The position numbers and the translations under genes were made by a program. From G965218495 sp965262785 (GTDB taxonomy: Bacteria > Bacteroidota > Rhodothermia > Rhodothermales > Bin80): a stretch of DNA of 64,000 bases. The DNA is taken from the NCBI GenBank assembly GCA_965262785.1, contig OZ253559.1:1302001-1366000 (forward strand). Direction: 5' to 3'. The notes under the pieces were generated by a model. It saw nothing but the letters and a program-made list of their open reading frames with translations. It had not been told where the DNA came from and searched no databases. Below, in pieces: positions 43,571-53,149 of this stretch; the first letter of the stretch is position 1; each line of letters starts with the position of its first letter.

Positions 43571-44425
43571 CTACATAGTACACCCTAGCTCCCGCCGCAA
43601 GGTGGCCGGGCCATTCTCGATGCTGTCCTGCTGAACCGGCTCCAAGCCATGAAAAAAGTCCAGCCCCGTCCTGTTCTCGACTGTCCGCACCTTGGTTACG
43701 AATTCTCCCGCACAGTAGTCGGCACTACCGTCAGTATCCTGGTCGAACACAAAAGCGGCAATCTTGATATCGCCGGCAGTCTCTGTTGCGACGATCTTCC
43801 AGTAGCCGCTAGGAACTCTATGGCTTTCATCGGCTTCTGGCAACGGAGGCATGTTCCGCTCATACAGTGGTCCTGTCATGACATAGACGGCTTCCGTGCC
43901 CGGTACTGTGGCTAGGTCACGGACTGCTTTCTCAAGCATTTTCCATGCTCCCCGGTTAAGAGCGCTTTTCTGAGGCGTGATATTGGAAAGATAGTTGGTC
44001 GTTTTCCAGCTAGGCGAACCAGCAAGTCCGGCCAACTGCGCTTGATGACCGCGGTCCGTATTCAGTGCAGCGTTGGCACCCCGGTAGTCACTTGGCTCTA
44101 GGGTTTCGTCATCCGACAGCTTTGGATCGGCCTTCCAATTCCGGCGCTTGCCCGTCGTCGGACCAATTGTGCCTTTTGTAATCCTGTATGCTACCCAATC
44201 AGCGAACTTGGTTGCGTCATTGGAGCTCAGCATATAGATGTCGCGCACAACGAGATCATTGCTGGCCGACGCTCCGGCCGGACAGCCATGAAGGCACATG
44301 CCATGGTGCACTTCCTGTCCCACAGCAGGTATGGTGAAAACCATAGCTAGGACAACAATGGCTACACCGAATCCAACCCTCTGAAGTGTTAGGAGGCAAG
44401 AAGTCGCCTCCTGTTTGTGGTCCAT
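43571..44425 (-). CDS. Secreted DNA/RNA non-specific endonuclease (NucA/EndA type)
   Basis: About 284 aa from the ATG at 44425 (MDHKQEATSC), preceded by AGGAAG; a hydrophobic export signal follows (VGFGVAIVVLAMVFTIPAVG). The active site motif DRGHQAQLAG and the metal/structural block LSNITPQKSALNRGAWKMLE match the NucA family. It cleaves DNA and RNA in the envelope or outside the cell. Downstream are only short intergenic bases and the MBL-fold gene; upstream lie two tiny membrane protein genes on the same strand. Confidence 0.85.
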   Translation of the reverse strand: MDHKQEATSCLLTLQRVGFGVAIVVLAMVFTIPAVGQEVHHGMCLHGCPAGASASNDLVVRDIYMLSSNDATKFADWVAYRITKGTIGPTTGKRRNWKADPKLSDDETLEPSDYRGANAALNTDRGHQAQLAGLAGSPSWKTTNYLSNITPQKSALNRGAWKMLEKAVRDLATVPGTEAVYVMTGPLYERNMPPLPEADESHRVPSGYWKIVATETAGDIKIAAFVFDQDTDGSADYCAGEFVTKVRTVENRTGLDFFHGLEPVQQDSIENGPATLRRELGCTM

Positions 44426-44488
44426 CTCTTCCTGTGCAGATACACTATAGAAGATTTCGTCGCAGTCAATCCTGTGCCTTTCCAAGAC

Positions 44489-44788
44489 TTAAACAGGCTG
44501 CACAGCTTTCGTATTCACCGCTTCGCTGCTCTCCTCCGTATTAGAATCATAATTGGCTACTTTCCCCTCAGCTATTTTCTGGAGAAACTTCGGCACGAAC
44601 GCCGCAACTAGGAAGTACACGATAAGATTAAGGTCGACCTCTTTGGCGCCCCACAAGCTGAATGTGTCCGCAACAGCCAAGAAGATGGCAAACAATAGCG
44701 CCACCCAAGACATCAGGCGCATTGCCGACCCTTTCCCTTTGTTATCGGCCACGAAGCCCCGAAGGAGCCCCTGATTGTCTTCACTCAT
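44489..44788 (-). CDS. Small two-span membrane protein, 99 aa (paralogue 1)
   Basis: Residues ~22-42 (AMRLMSWVALLFAIFLAVAD) and ~54-72 (LNLIVYFLVAAFVPKFLQK) are hydrophobic. It shares LRGFV, NKG/HKG, SAMRLMS and YFL.AAF.PK..QK with the neighbouring gene, so the two are paralogues. Size and topology recall holin-like or immunity proteins. It lies between its paralogue and the secreted nuclease on the same strand. Confidence 0.6.
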   Translation of the reverse strand: MSEDNQGLLRGFVADNKGKGSAMRLMSWVALLFAIFLAVADTFSLWGAKEVDLNLIVYFLVAAFVPKFLQKIAEGKVANYDSNTEESSEAVNTKAVQPV

Positions 44789-44793
44789 TTGGT

Positions 44794-45033
44794 TTAGCCG
44801 GTCTTTGAGTTGTTTTCAGCGAACTTTTGTACAGCTTTCGGTGCAAAAGCTGCGATCAGAAAATACAGGACAAGCTCGGTTTTGCTTTCGTCCGAACCCC
44901 ATTCGAACACTTCTACGAGAGCCAGAAGTCCAGCGATAAGCAGCGCCGTGAAAGACATCAGGCGCATTGCCGACACATCCCCTTTGTGATCGGACACGAA
45001 TCCCCGAAGGGATATCTGCTTTTTGGCACTCAT
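44794..45033 (-). CDS. Small two-span membrane protein, 79 aa (paralogue 2)
   Basis: From the ATG at 45033 (MSAKKQISLRGFVSDHKG) it has two hydrophobic segments, as in paralogue 1. The frame is open back to 45198, but that part is the dispersed repeat. Only 5 bp separate it from paralogue 1, so they are co-transcribed. Function unknown. Confidence 0.6.
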   Translation of the reverse strand: MSAKKQISLRGFVSDHKGDVSAMRLMSFTALLIAGLLALVEVFEWGSDESKTELVLYFLIAAFAPKAVQKFAENNSKTG

Positions 45034-45107
45034 TTGGACTCGTTGTTTTGCTCGTGTTCCTGCACTCGGCCAATATAGCACAGTCACAACCGAGTGTGCG
45101 GCCAAAA

Positions 45108-45207
45108 TTGTGCGCGGTGACTTCAGGCAGCGTGCAGGGCACCCGACCGCTCGTTCACCCCCGTTTTTAGGGGTATAAAACATTTCCGATAATAACACTT
45201 ATCGGAA
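45108..45207. repeat. Dispersed repeat, copy c
   Basis: It resembles 38668-38800 and 18855-18935 (GTGCGCGGTGACTTCAGGC, then CCGTTTTTAG, then TTTCCGATAATAACAC). Here it sits directly upstream of the minus-strand paralogue genes, so it may carry their promoter. Confidence 0.5.
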
Positions 45208-45209
45208 AC
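45182..45209. promoter_or_regulatory. 28-bp dif-like palindrome (11-6-11)
   Basis: Arms TTTCCGATAA (45183-45192) and TTATCGGAAA (45199-45208) flank the 6-base centre TAACAC. Same layout as the site at 9509-9536. It lies about 150 bp upstream of the start at 45033. Confidence 0.6.
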
Positions 45210-45269
45210 TATTTAGCCGCTGAGGCCTAGGAGAAAGCCGTCTCCTGCGCTTCCCTAGGTCCCGCCCCA

Positions 45270-45613
45270 TGCTCCGTGCCACTGTCCCTGGCGCAGCCAG
45301 CCTGGTGGCCCCCGCGGAAGCCGCACGCATCGGCGCCGTGCTGCAGGCCGCCCTGAGCCGCGCCACGATCGGCGTCTATACGCTGCGCCTTGACACCGAA
45401 GCGTAGCGTCCGCCCATCCTCCCCGCCCCGCAGCTCCGTCAGCCACTTGCACAGGTCATATTAGGACGCCGTGTTCTCCCCCTCCTTGGAATCGTCCCGA
45501 TACTTTGCCACCGCCTGGTTCCGCATCCAGCCCAGGTGCACAAACAGCGCCTTGAGCGCCGCGTACTGGCGGGGACTGATGCGTTTCGGTCGGTATGTGT
45601 ATGTGCGGGTCAT
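45270..45613 (-). pseudogene. Truncated TnpB N-terminus
   Basis: The minus frame from ATG 45613 reads MTRTYTYRPKRISPRQYAALKALF…WMRNQAVAKYRD, the helix-turn-helix start of an IS200/IS605 TnpB. It stops at 45461. Beyond the stop the same frame continues YDLCKWLTELR, also TnpB-like, then loses similarity. A decayed fragment. Confidence 0.55.
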
Positions 45614-45894
45614 CGACGGCTACAGGTAGCGGTGGCTGTATGTGCCCAGGGAGTGCGAGATCTCATACTGGCTTGTCAAAGTGCCGTTCACTATCCCGTA
45701 TAAGTCCCTTAAACAACGCTCCCGGCCAAACGCTGGCCTTGGCACCACGGGTGGGCTGTGGCTAGTGGCTCAGCCGCACCAGCCTCACTGATTCGGGGTG
45801 CAAAAACACACAACTGGCGGCGCTTTGGTGGCACTACCGTGGCAAGAATCGTTGCTCGACGAGCTTGCCCGGACCCTTTTAATCCGTCCCGGTC
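45614..45894. other. Intergenic stretch, nothing recognised
   Basis: About 280 bases between the TnpB fragment and the GWxTD gene. No supported gene or RNA. Confidence 0.4.
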
Positions 45895-47208
45895 CTATCT
45901 CATGCGCGTTCGCTCGTCCCAGATCGGGACAGTGAGCTCATAGTCACCGAAGCCGGTCATGTCTACGAAGACGTACTGCCGGCCGATTCGGTAGTAGTAC
46001 CAGACTTCATAGGGCTCTGCATTGAAGCTGAAGGTCTGGCGGTGTGTGTCCTCGGGACTGCCATGTACGATCAGGACATGGCCGCGATCGGTTTGCCATC
46101 CCGGCCGGACCGACGTAAACCGCTGGGTCGCGACGTTCACGCGATAGAAGTATTCCTCCATTAGCTCGTTACGCTCGGTCTGCGGCGTGGGATCGCGTTT
46201 TCGCCAGAATTCATCAAAGAGCCGTCGCCGCTGCGCTTCCGTAGCGCCGCTGCGAATGCCCTGCAGCTCACGTCGTGAAGCGGCGTAGACCATCTGTTCA
46301 ATAGCCTGGTCCAAATCACTCAGGTGCACGGCAAGCCCCGTCCACCGCGACACTACAACACGTTCGCTTACATCGCTGTAGTCTCCATCCTGCACGCGGA
46401 CTCGCACCTTGTAGCTGCCAACCCCGAGGTCGGACATTGGAAACAAGGATACCATCTGGTGTCGTCCACCGCGAACCTCGACTACTGATGTGTCAGAAAA
46501 AACCGCCTTGGATTCGCGCCCCAGACCAGCATTACCGTATCTGCGAACGTTGCGACGAATCGGCACCAAGTCCCGGATCATCGTCACGGTGCGAGGCAGG
46601 TCCGTGTACATCTCGAAATAGACTGCGAAGGACAGCGCATTGCCACTCAGCACACTGCCGACCCTCGGGTAGATCGTCTTGGACTCATGGTCGTAGGAAT
46701 CCAGCAGCACGATGCCACCCACCGCAAGCGGCCGGTCAAAGTCACGTACCTCGACTGCAAGCTCCCGAAACAGCATTTCTCCCGCATTGTGATCGGCTAT
46801 CTGGAAGGACACCAGGTATTTCCCGGGATCCAGCTGCAGAGAGTGCGTAGTGACATCGTGCTGGGCCGTCGACTCCGTCTGCGCAAACACCGGCACAGTG
46901 ACGCTTCGGTCCCAGATTGGCGACTGCACAATAAAGGACGGACGACCACGCTCGTCCAGGACGTTTATCTCAGCTGATACCTGATAACGGGCAGTGAAGC
47001 CTAGCGGTCCACTGACGAAGCTGAGCTCGCTGTATGGAATCTGAGTGTAAAGGTCTAGCTGCGACCGTCCCTTGTCGTCGGCATGTCGCATGCTAACAGC
47101 ATCGACCGCGACCGTTACCTGGTCCCGCTGCTGCGCCCACAGGGGGCCGATACCTATCATGCCCAGAATCAAAAGGACAGCCGCACGGAGCATATTGCAA
47201 CGGTGCAT
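45895..47208 (-). CDS. GWxTD-domain protein
   Basis: 437 aa with an N-terminal signal (MLRAAVLLILGMIGIGPLWAQ). The C-terminal third has the GWxTD signature: DEFWRKRDPTPQTERNELMEEYFYRVNVATQRF, then PGWQTDRGHVLIVHGSPED and YEVWYYYRIGRQYVFVD. These exported proteins are widespread in Bacteroidota-like phyla, with unknown function. It is the last gene of a minus-strand unit with ftsY, 18 bp upstream, and the phosphatidyltransferase. Confidence 0.88.
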   Translation of the reverse strand: MHRCNMLRAAVLLILGMIGIGPLWAQQRDQVTVAVDAVSMRHADDKGRSQLDLYTQIPYSELSFVSGPLGFTARYQVSAEINVLDERGRPSFIVQSPIWDRSVTVPVFAQTESTAQHDVTTHSLQLDPGKYLVSFQIADHNAGEMLFRELAVEVRDFDRPLAVGGIVLLDSYDHESKTIYPRVGSVLSGNALSFAVYFEMYTDLPRTVTMIRDLVPIRRNVRRYGNAGLGRESKAVFSDTSVVEVRGGRHQMVSLFPMSDLGVGSYKVRVRVQDGDYSDVSERVVVSRWTGLAVHLSDLDQAIEQMVYAASRRELQGIRSGATEAQRRRLFDEFWRKRDPTPQTERNELMEEYFYRVNVATQRFTSVRPGWQTDRGHVLIVHGSPEDTHRQTFSFNAEPYEVWYYYRIGRQYVFVDMTGFGDYELTVPIWDERTRMR

Positions 47209-47226
47209 GTCGATTGCCGCAAATAG

Positions 47227-48162
47227 TTATACGGAAAGGGCTGCTACAAAGCGGTGCGCATTAAACACCTGCAGATCATCCAGCCCCTCGCCCACGCCAA
47301 TGTACTGAACGGGAACCTTGAGTTCATTGGAGATGCCAACAATGATGCCACCCTTGGCAGTGCCATCCAGCTTGGTTATCACCAGACCTGTGACATCTAC
47401 GCTTTTTGTGAATTGCTCGGCCTGGCGCATCGCGTTCTGACCGATGGAGGCATCCAGGACCAGCAGCACTTCATGCGGCGCTCCTTGAAGCATGCGCCCG
47501 ATGACGCGCTTGATCTTGGAAAGCTCATCCATAAGGCCAACCTTGGTGTGCAGGCGCCCGGCTGTGTCAATAAGCACCACATCGGCGCCGCGGGCTACCG
47601 CGGAGTCCACAGTGTCAAAAGCGACAGAGGCAGGGTCCGAGCCCTGGCGCTGCTTGATCAGCGAAGCTCCGGCGCGGTCGGCCCACACTTCAAGCTGCTC
47701 AATTGCCGCTGCCCGAAACGTGTCGGCGGCCCCAATGACCACGCCGCGACCGGCCCGGGCGTAGTGGTACGCCATCTTGCCTATGGTGGTGGTCTTGCCA
47801 ACGCCATTAACGCCCACGACCATGATAACGTGCGGGCTGCCCTTCAGCGGGGCGTCAAAGCCCTGGTAGCACTGCCCGTGCAGAAGGCGAGCTATCTCGT
47901 CACGAATCAATGACGCCAGTTCGTCTGAAGTGACATACCGATCGCGCTTTACGCGTTCCTGGACGTGGCGAATGATGTCGAGCGTCGTCTCAACACCGAC
48001 ATCGCTTGTGATAAGCACTTCTTCGAGCTCATCCAGAACGGTATCGTCCACCGTGTCTTTGCCGCGGACCAGTCGGCTGATACGGCCGAAGAAGCTCGTC
48101 CGCGTTTTCTGCAGGCCGCGTTCCAGGCGCTCCTGGTCATTCTGCTGGTTTCGTCCAAACAC
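47227..48162 (-). CDS. ftsY: Signal recognition particle receptor FtsY
   Basis: 311 aa. An N-terminal helical N-domain precedes the NG GTPase: P-loop VGVNGVGKTTTIGKMA, DTFRAAAIEQLEVWADR, DTAGRLHTKVGLMDEL, TKLDGTAKGG and the closing GVGEGLDDLQVF. It receives ribosome-SRP complexes at the inner membrane. The acidic A-domain of E. coli is missing, as in many phyla. Four bases separate it from the upstream phosphatidyltransferase gene. Confidence 0.97.
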   Translation of the reverse strand: MFGRNQQNDQERLERGLQKTRTSFFGRISRLVRGKDTVDDTVLDELEEVLITSDVGVETTLDIIRHVQERVKRDRYVTSDELASLIRDEIARLLHGQCYQGFDAPLKGSPHVIMVVGVNGVGKTTTIGKMAYHYARAGRGVVIGAADTFRAAAIEQLEVWADRAGASLIKQRQGSDPASVAFDTVDSAVARGADVVLIDTAGRLHTKVGLMDELSKIKRVIGRMLQGAPHEVLLVLDASIGQNAMRQAEQFTKSVDVTGLVITKLDGTAKGGIIVGISNELKVPVQYIGVGEGLDDLQVFNAHRFVAALSV

Positions 48163-48166
48163 GAGA

Positions 48167-48721
48167 CTACGAGGTTGGCCCGACCTTCGGGCGCAACTTG
48201 AAGTATCTCAGGAGATACTGAATGAATGAGAGCACCATGAGCGTAGCGGTGGCCCATACGCAGAATTGCATCACGGGTGCGTCGGCGCGTAGCACGGCCG
48301 CGAAGAAGGTGATGCCTACGGCGGTGACTGCCGCCTTGCCCATCCACAGGCTTGCCTGAATCTTCCCCATGCCACGTATGAGCGAGGTGCCGCCAGCTAC
48401 AATCAGTACGTCCCGAATGGCAATCACGCCCACAAACCATACGGGCAATTGCCCGTCAAGAATCAGCGCAACGCCGATTGTGAGGACTGCAACCTTGTCT
48501 GCTATCGGATCGAGCACCTTGCCCCATCCGGAAACCGTACGGGTCCATCGGGCAATCTGGCCATCAAGCCAATCCGTGGCGCCACACACTACCAGTAGTC
48601 CAGCCACCAGCCACGCATCTGTGCCCCGCACAATCAGTACCGCAATTGGCACGGCAAGCGCTACCCTCGAAAGGCTAAGAACATTGGGTACCGTCCAGAA
48701 TGCACCTAAGTGTGCTGCCAT
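48167..48721 (-). CDS. CDP-alcohol phosphatidyltransferase (PgsA-like)
   Basis: 184 aa integral membrane enzyme. The family signature is complete: DWLDGQIARWTRTVSGWGKVLDPIADK. Several hydrophobic spans follow. Size and context fit CDP-diacylglycerol-glycerol-3-phosphate phosphatidyltransferase, which makes phosphatidylglycerol phosphate, but the alcohol cannot be fixed from sequence alone. First gene of a unit with ftsY and the GWxTD gene, and divergent from metH. Confidence 0.88.
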   Translation of the reverse strand: MAAHLGAFWTVPNVLSLSRVALAVPIAVLIVRGTDAWLVAGLLVVCGATDWLDGQIARWTRTVSGWGKVLDPIADKVAVLTIGVALILDGQLPVWFVGVIAIRDVLIVAGGTSLIRGMGKIQASLWMGKAAVTAVGITFFAAVLRADAPVMQFCVWATATLMVLSFIQYLLRYFKLRPKVGPTS

Positions 48722-48896
48722 CCCCGGCTGCCGTCTTTTGCTCGATTATCCCGCACACGTCAAACGATAAGTGGTCGCCATTGTTTTTGCGGCACCTTTG
48801 CCGCGCATTCCTAGTTCAAATTGGCTTTGCATGGCCTGAAGCTCGTAGGATCGCGACTGGAGATTCCCTAATGCACGGTATCCCAAGGGGTAAGTC

Positions 48897-51800
48897 ATGC
48901 GTGTGACGCTGCCCGACCTTCAGGCTCTGTTGCGAGAGCGCATCCTTGTCATTGATGGCGGGATGGGCACCATGGTGCAGGGCCATCGGCTAACAGAGGG
49001 TGACTTTCGTGGCGCCCGCTTTGCGGATCACCCGCAGGCGCTGAAGGGCAACATCGATCTGCTGTCACTGACGCAGCCGGATGTCATAAAGTCTGTGCAT
49101 GCGTCATACCTCGAAGCGGGCGCGGACATCATTCTCACCAACACGTTCACCGCGACCAGCATCTCGCAGGCGGACTATGGCACCGAGGCCTATTGCTACG
49201 AGCTTAACGTGGCGTCGGCACGTTTGGCACGCGAGGCGGTGAAGCAGGCAAAAAGGCCTGCGCTCTTCGTGGCGGGGTCCATGGGACCGCTCAACAAGTC
49301 ACTGTCGCTTTCCCCCGTAGCAGGGGACGCCAGCGAACGTTCAATGACTTTTGATGAGGCGGCAGCGGCCTACGCTGGTCAGGTGAGCGGGCTCCTTGAT
49401 GGCGGCGTCGACATTTTGCTTTTAGAAACTGTGTTCGACACGCTGAACGCCAAGAGCGCGCTCTACGCGATCTCTGACGTGTGTGGTGCCAGGGGGGTTC
49501 GCGTGCCAGTGATGATTAGCGGCACCATTGCGGACATGAGCGGCCGCACGCTTTCCGGACAGAGCGTCGAGGCATTCTGGATCTCTGTTGCCCACGCGCC
49601 AGAGCTACTGTCCGTTGGCTTGAACTGTGCCCTGGGTTCCGCCCAGATGCGCCCCTACCTGCAGGAACTCGCAGGGATTGCTACCGTGCCGACAAGCCTG
49701 TACCCCAATGCGGGACTACCCAACGCATTCGGCGGCTACGACGAAACTGCCGAATTCATGGCTGATCAGCTCTCCAGCTACGCCGAAGCTGGGTGGTTGA
49801 ACCTGGCCGGTGGCTGCTGCGGTACCACGCCTGATCATATCCGCGCCATTGGGGCCGCTGTACGGCGGCACGCGCCGCGCGCGGTGCCGCAGGTGACTCG
49901 CACGCTGCGACTTAGCGGGCTGGAGCCGTTGGTGTTTCGGTCGGACCTTAACTTTGTCAATATCGGAGAGCGCACCAACGTCAGCGGGTCGCGCAAATTT
50001 GCCAGGCTGATCCGCCAGAACAAGTTCGATGAGGCGCTGTCGGTGGCCCGACAGCAGGTCGAGGATGGCGCCCAGATGATCGACGTCAACATGGACGATG
50101 CGATGCTTGAGGGCGAGGCGGCCATGGTGCGCTTCTTGAACCTCGTGGCGTCAGAGCCTGAAATTGCGCGCGTTCCAATCGTTATCGATTCGTCAAAGTG
50201 GTCCGTGCTCAAGGCCGGCCTGCGGTGCGTACAGGGCAAGGGCATTCTCAATTCAATTTCACTGAAGGAAGGTGAGGATGTGTTCCGCGAGCAGGCAGCG
50301 GAAGCACGGCGCTTTGGTGCGGCAGTCATCGTTATGGCCTTTGATGAAGCGGGTCAGGCAGACACGCTCCAGCGACGCAAAGATATCTGCCGCCGTGCCT
50401 GGGGCGTCCTGACCAGCGAGGTGGGTTTTCCTCCGGAAGACGTCATCTTTGATCCCAACATCTTTGCGGTAGCTACGGGGATTGAAGCCCACAACAGGTA
50501 TGCGATAGACTTCATTGATGCGATTCGGTGGATCAAACAGCACCTGCCGGGTGCACGTATCTCCGGCGGCGTGAGCAACATCTCATTCTCGTTTCGCGGT
50601 AACAACGTCGTGCGCGAAGCCATGCATACGGCCTTCCTGTACCATGCCGGCAGGGCTGGGATGGATATGGGCATTGTCAATGCAGGGCAGATAGAGGTCT
50701 ATGAAGAGATAGACCGCCCGCTCCTCGAAGCGATTGAAGACGTGCTGTTTGATAGGCACCCCGGTGCGACGGACCGACTGATCGCTCTGGCTGAAGCAAT
50801 GCGGCAGAGCCCATCGGAACGCAAGGTCGTGCGCAGCCAGTGGCGGGAGGCACCGGTGGAGGACCGCCTGCGCCATGCGCTTCTCAGAGGTGTCACGGAC
50901 CACATAGAAGAGGATGTGGAAGTGGCCCGCCTGCAATACCCTATGCCGCTTGCCGTGATTGAGGGGCCCCTGATGGATGGTATGGATGTGGTAGGGGACC
51001 TATTTGGGGCAGGGAAAATGTTTCTGCCCCAAGTGGTTAAGAGCGCGCGCGTGATGAAGAAGGCCGTAGCGTACCTGATGCCATTCATTCTCGCCAGCAA
51101 GGAAGGTCGCGAGGCGGCACTGACCAAGAAGAGGGTCCTAATGGCTACTGTGAAGGGTGATGTGCACGACATTGGCAAGAACATCGTGGGCGTCGTTCTG
51201 CAGTGCAACGGCTATGAAGTGATAGATCTCGGTGTCATGGTGCCCAGCCGTACCGTGCTGGAGAAGGCGCGAGAACACCGGGTAGATGCAATAGGCCTGA
51301 GCGGCCTTATCACTCCATCGCTGGATGAGATGGTGCATGTTGCACAGGAGATGGAGCGCCAAGGGTTCACGTTGCCGCTACTTATTGGCGGAGCTACCAC
51401 TTCGGCGCTGCATACCGCTGTCAAGGTGGCGCCCCGGTACACGGGTCCCGTCGTGCATGTCCTGGACGCTTCCAAGAGCGTGTCGGTAGCGACCAGCTTG
51501 TTTTCGAACACGCAGCGCGCAGGGTTCCTGGCAACTGTGCGTGCGGACCAGGAGTCCATTCGAACTCGCCATGCCTCGCGTCGGCGGCGCGCATCGTACC
51601 TCACGCTGAGCGCGGCGCGCCGGAATCAACTTGTCGCGGGTTCGAACGCAAATATCATGCGGCCACGCTGCTTAGGGGTGCACGAGTTTCGGGATTATCC
51701 ACTGGCGGAACTGCGCACGTACATCGACTGGACCCCGTTCTTTGCGACCTGGGAGCTCAAGGGCAAGATGCCACGCATCCTAGACGACCCAGTCAAAGGT

Positions 51801-52562
51801 CCGCAGGCGCGGCGCCTCTATGCTGACGCCATCGCGCTACTGGACAAGCTCCTCCGAGCCGGAAGCATGCAGGCCCACGGGGTCATAGGGCTCTGGGGCG
51901 CCAGGCGCGCAGGTGACGACATTGTGCTCTACGAGGGGGACACGCGCATCGCAACACTGCATATGCTGCGACAGCAGGCCAAAAAGACGCGCGGTCGGCC
52001 TAACAGGGCACTCGCAGACTATGTAGCAGACGACATGCCGGACTATGCCGGGGCGTTTGCGGTAGGCATCCATACTGGTACGCTGGTGGAAGAATTCAAG
52101 CGCGACCACGACGACTATAACGCCATCATGGTCAGCGCGCTGGCGGATCGCCTGGTGGAAGCCTTTGCCGAGCGCCTGCATGAGCGGGTTCGCAAGGAAT
52201 ATTGGGGCTATGCGGCGGAGGAATCACTATCGGATGCCGACTTGATTCTGGAACGCTATCGAGGGATTCGGCCTGCTCCAGGCTATCCTGCCTGCCCGGA
52301 TCACACGGAAAAGCGTACCTTATGGAAACTCATGAATGTGGAAAAAGCCGTCGGAATCCGGCTCACAGAGAGCTTGGCTATGTATCCTGCTTCCTCCGTG
52401 TGTGGCCTGTACTTGGCGCATCCCGATGCGGAGTACTTCGACGTGGGCCTGGTGGGCCGCGATCAGGTGGCAGACTACGCCGCGCGCAAAGGCCTTACCA
52501 CGCAAGAAATGGAGTACTGGCTCAGCCCGCGACTTAACTACGAGCCCAAGCCCTTGAAATAA
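48897..52562 (+). CDS. metH: Cobalamin-dependent methionine synthase
   Basis: 1,221 aa, full length. The homocysteine-binding domain (~1-330) has its zinc ligands in GLNCALG (~243) and GGCCGTTP (~305). The folate domain starts at NFVNIGERTNVSGSRKF (~350). The B12 domain has DVHDIGKN (His ~757, the lower ligand) and IDLGVMVP. The reactivation domain ends with RPAPGYPACPDH (~1123) and GLYLAHPDAEYFDVG. It transfers methyl from methyl-tetrahydrofolate to homocysteine. I see no clear cobalamin or SAM riboswitch in the 175 bases upstream. Confidence 0.98.
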   Translation: MRVTLPDLQALLRERILVIDGGMGTMVQGHRLTEGDFRGARFADHPQALKGNIDLLSLTQPDVIKSVHASYLEAGADIILTNTFTATSISQADYGTEAYCYELNVASARLAREAVKQAKRPALFVAGSMGPLNKSLSLSPVAGDASERSMTFDEAAAAYAGQVSGLLDGGVDILLLETVFDTLNAKSALYAISDVCGARGVRVPVMISGTIADMSGRTLSGQSVEAFWISVAHAPELLSVGLNCALGSAQMRPYLQELAGIATVPTSLYPNAGLPNAFGGYDETAEFMADQLSSYAEAGWLNLAGGCCGTTPDHIRAIGAAVRRHAPRAVPQVTRTLRLSGLEPLVFRSDLNFVNIGERTNVSGSRKFARLIRQNKFDEALSVARQQVEDGAQMIDVNMDDAMLEGEAAMVRFLNLVASEPEIARVPIVIDSSKWSVLKAGLRCVQGKGILNSISLKEGEDVFREQAAEARRFGAAVIVMAFDEAGQADTLQRRKDICRRAWGVLTSEVGFPPEDVIFDPNIFAVATGIEAHNRYAIDFIDAIRWIKQHLPGARISGGVSNISFSFRGNNVVREAMHTAFLYHAGRAGMDMGIVNAGQIEVYEEIDRPLLEAIEDVLFDRHPGATDRLIALAEAMRQSPSERKVVRSQWREAPVEDRLRHALLRGVTDHIEEDVEVARLQYPMPLAVIEGPLMDGMDVVGDLFGAGKMFLPQVVKSARVMKKAVAYLMPFILASKEGREAALTKKRVLMATVKGDVHDIGKNIVGVVLQCNGYEVIDLGVMVPSRTVLEKAREHRVDAIGLSGLITPSLDEMVHVAQEMERQGFTLPLLIGGATTSALHTAVKVAPRYTGPVVHVLDASKSVSVATSLFSNTQRAGFLATVRADQESIRTRHASRRRRASYLTLSAARRNQLVAGSNANIMRPRCLGVHEFRDYPLAELRTYIDWTPFFATWELKGKMPRILDDPVKGPQARRLYADAIALLDKLLRAGSMQAHGVIGLWGARRAGDDIVLYEGDTRIATLHMLRQQAKKTRGRPNRALADYVADDMPDYAGAFAVGIHTGTLVEEFKRDHDDYNAIMVSALADRLVEAFAERLHERVRKEYWGYAAEESLSDADLILERYRGIRPAPGYPACPDHTEKRTLWKLMNVEKAVGIRLTESLAMYPASSVCGLYLAHPDAEYFDVGLVGRDQVADYAARKGLTTQEMEYWLSPRLNYEPKPLK

Positions 52563-52567
52563 CCTTT

Positions 52568-53149
52568 ATGTCCAGCCCCTTTGCTCTTACTACACGCCGC
52601 CCGGCAGCCGTTGATGCGCTTCGCGCGCACAGGGTTTCTGCACTGACGCAGCTTGCTACCGTGGTGCTCTTTGCTATGCTCACCGCGCTTGGCGCCCAGG
52701 TGCGGATATACCTGTGGGAAGTACCGGTGACGTTGCAGACCATCTTCGTTTACGGGGGCGGCCTCTGCCTGGGCGCACGCAACGGTTTCCTGTCTATTCT
52801 GCTGTATGTGGCGCTGGGCCTGGTGCTGCCAATTTATTCTGGGGACGGCTATGGCATAAGCTATTGGCTCGCTGCAGTGAGCGCCGGCTATCTGCTTGGC
52901 ATGCCCCTGGCGGCTTTGGTGGCAGGGCGTCTTTCGCGCCGTTGGAACTCGGTGACGGGCAGCCTGGTGTCGCTCATTGGAGGGTCATTGGTGCTCTTCA
53001 CATGCGGTGTCGTGTGGTTGCACTATGCGGCAGATCATGCGTCATGGATGGAGTCGTTGGATAAGGGCTTTTTGCGCTTCGCGGTCATAGATGCGGCCAA
53101 GATTTTGTGCGTTGTTCTGCTGTACCAGCTTGTGCGCCGCTTTCGGTAA
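52568..53149 (+). CDS. bioY: BioY-type biotin transporter
   Basis: 193 aa with six hydrophobic spans and the BioY pattern (VPVTLQTIFVYGGGLCLGARNGFLSILLYVALGLV LPIYSGDGYG). It is the substrate-binding membrane unit of an ECF biotin uptake system or a solo transporter; no ECF ATPase genes are nearby. It begins 5 bp after metH, so both are probably on one transcript. Confidence 0.93.
   Translation: MSSPFALTTRRPAAVDALRAHRVSALTQLATVVLFAMLTALGAQVRIYLWEVPVTLQTIFVYGGGLCLGARNGFLSILLYVALGLVLPIYSGDGYGISYWLAAVSAGYLLGMPLAALVAGRLSRRWNSVTGSLVSLIGGSLVLFTCGVVWLHYAADHASWMESLDKGFLRFAVIDAAKILCVVLLYQLVRRFR

Noticed and set aside
48722..48896. Possible cobalamin or SAM riboswitch ahead of metH
   Set aside because: No recognisable conserved core was seen, and 175 bases between divergent genes leaves little room.
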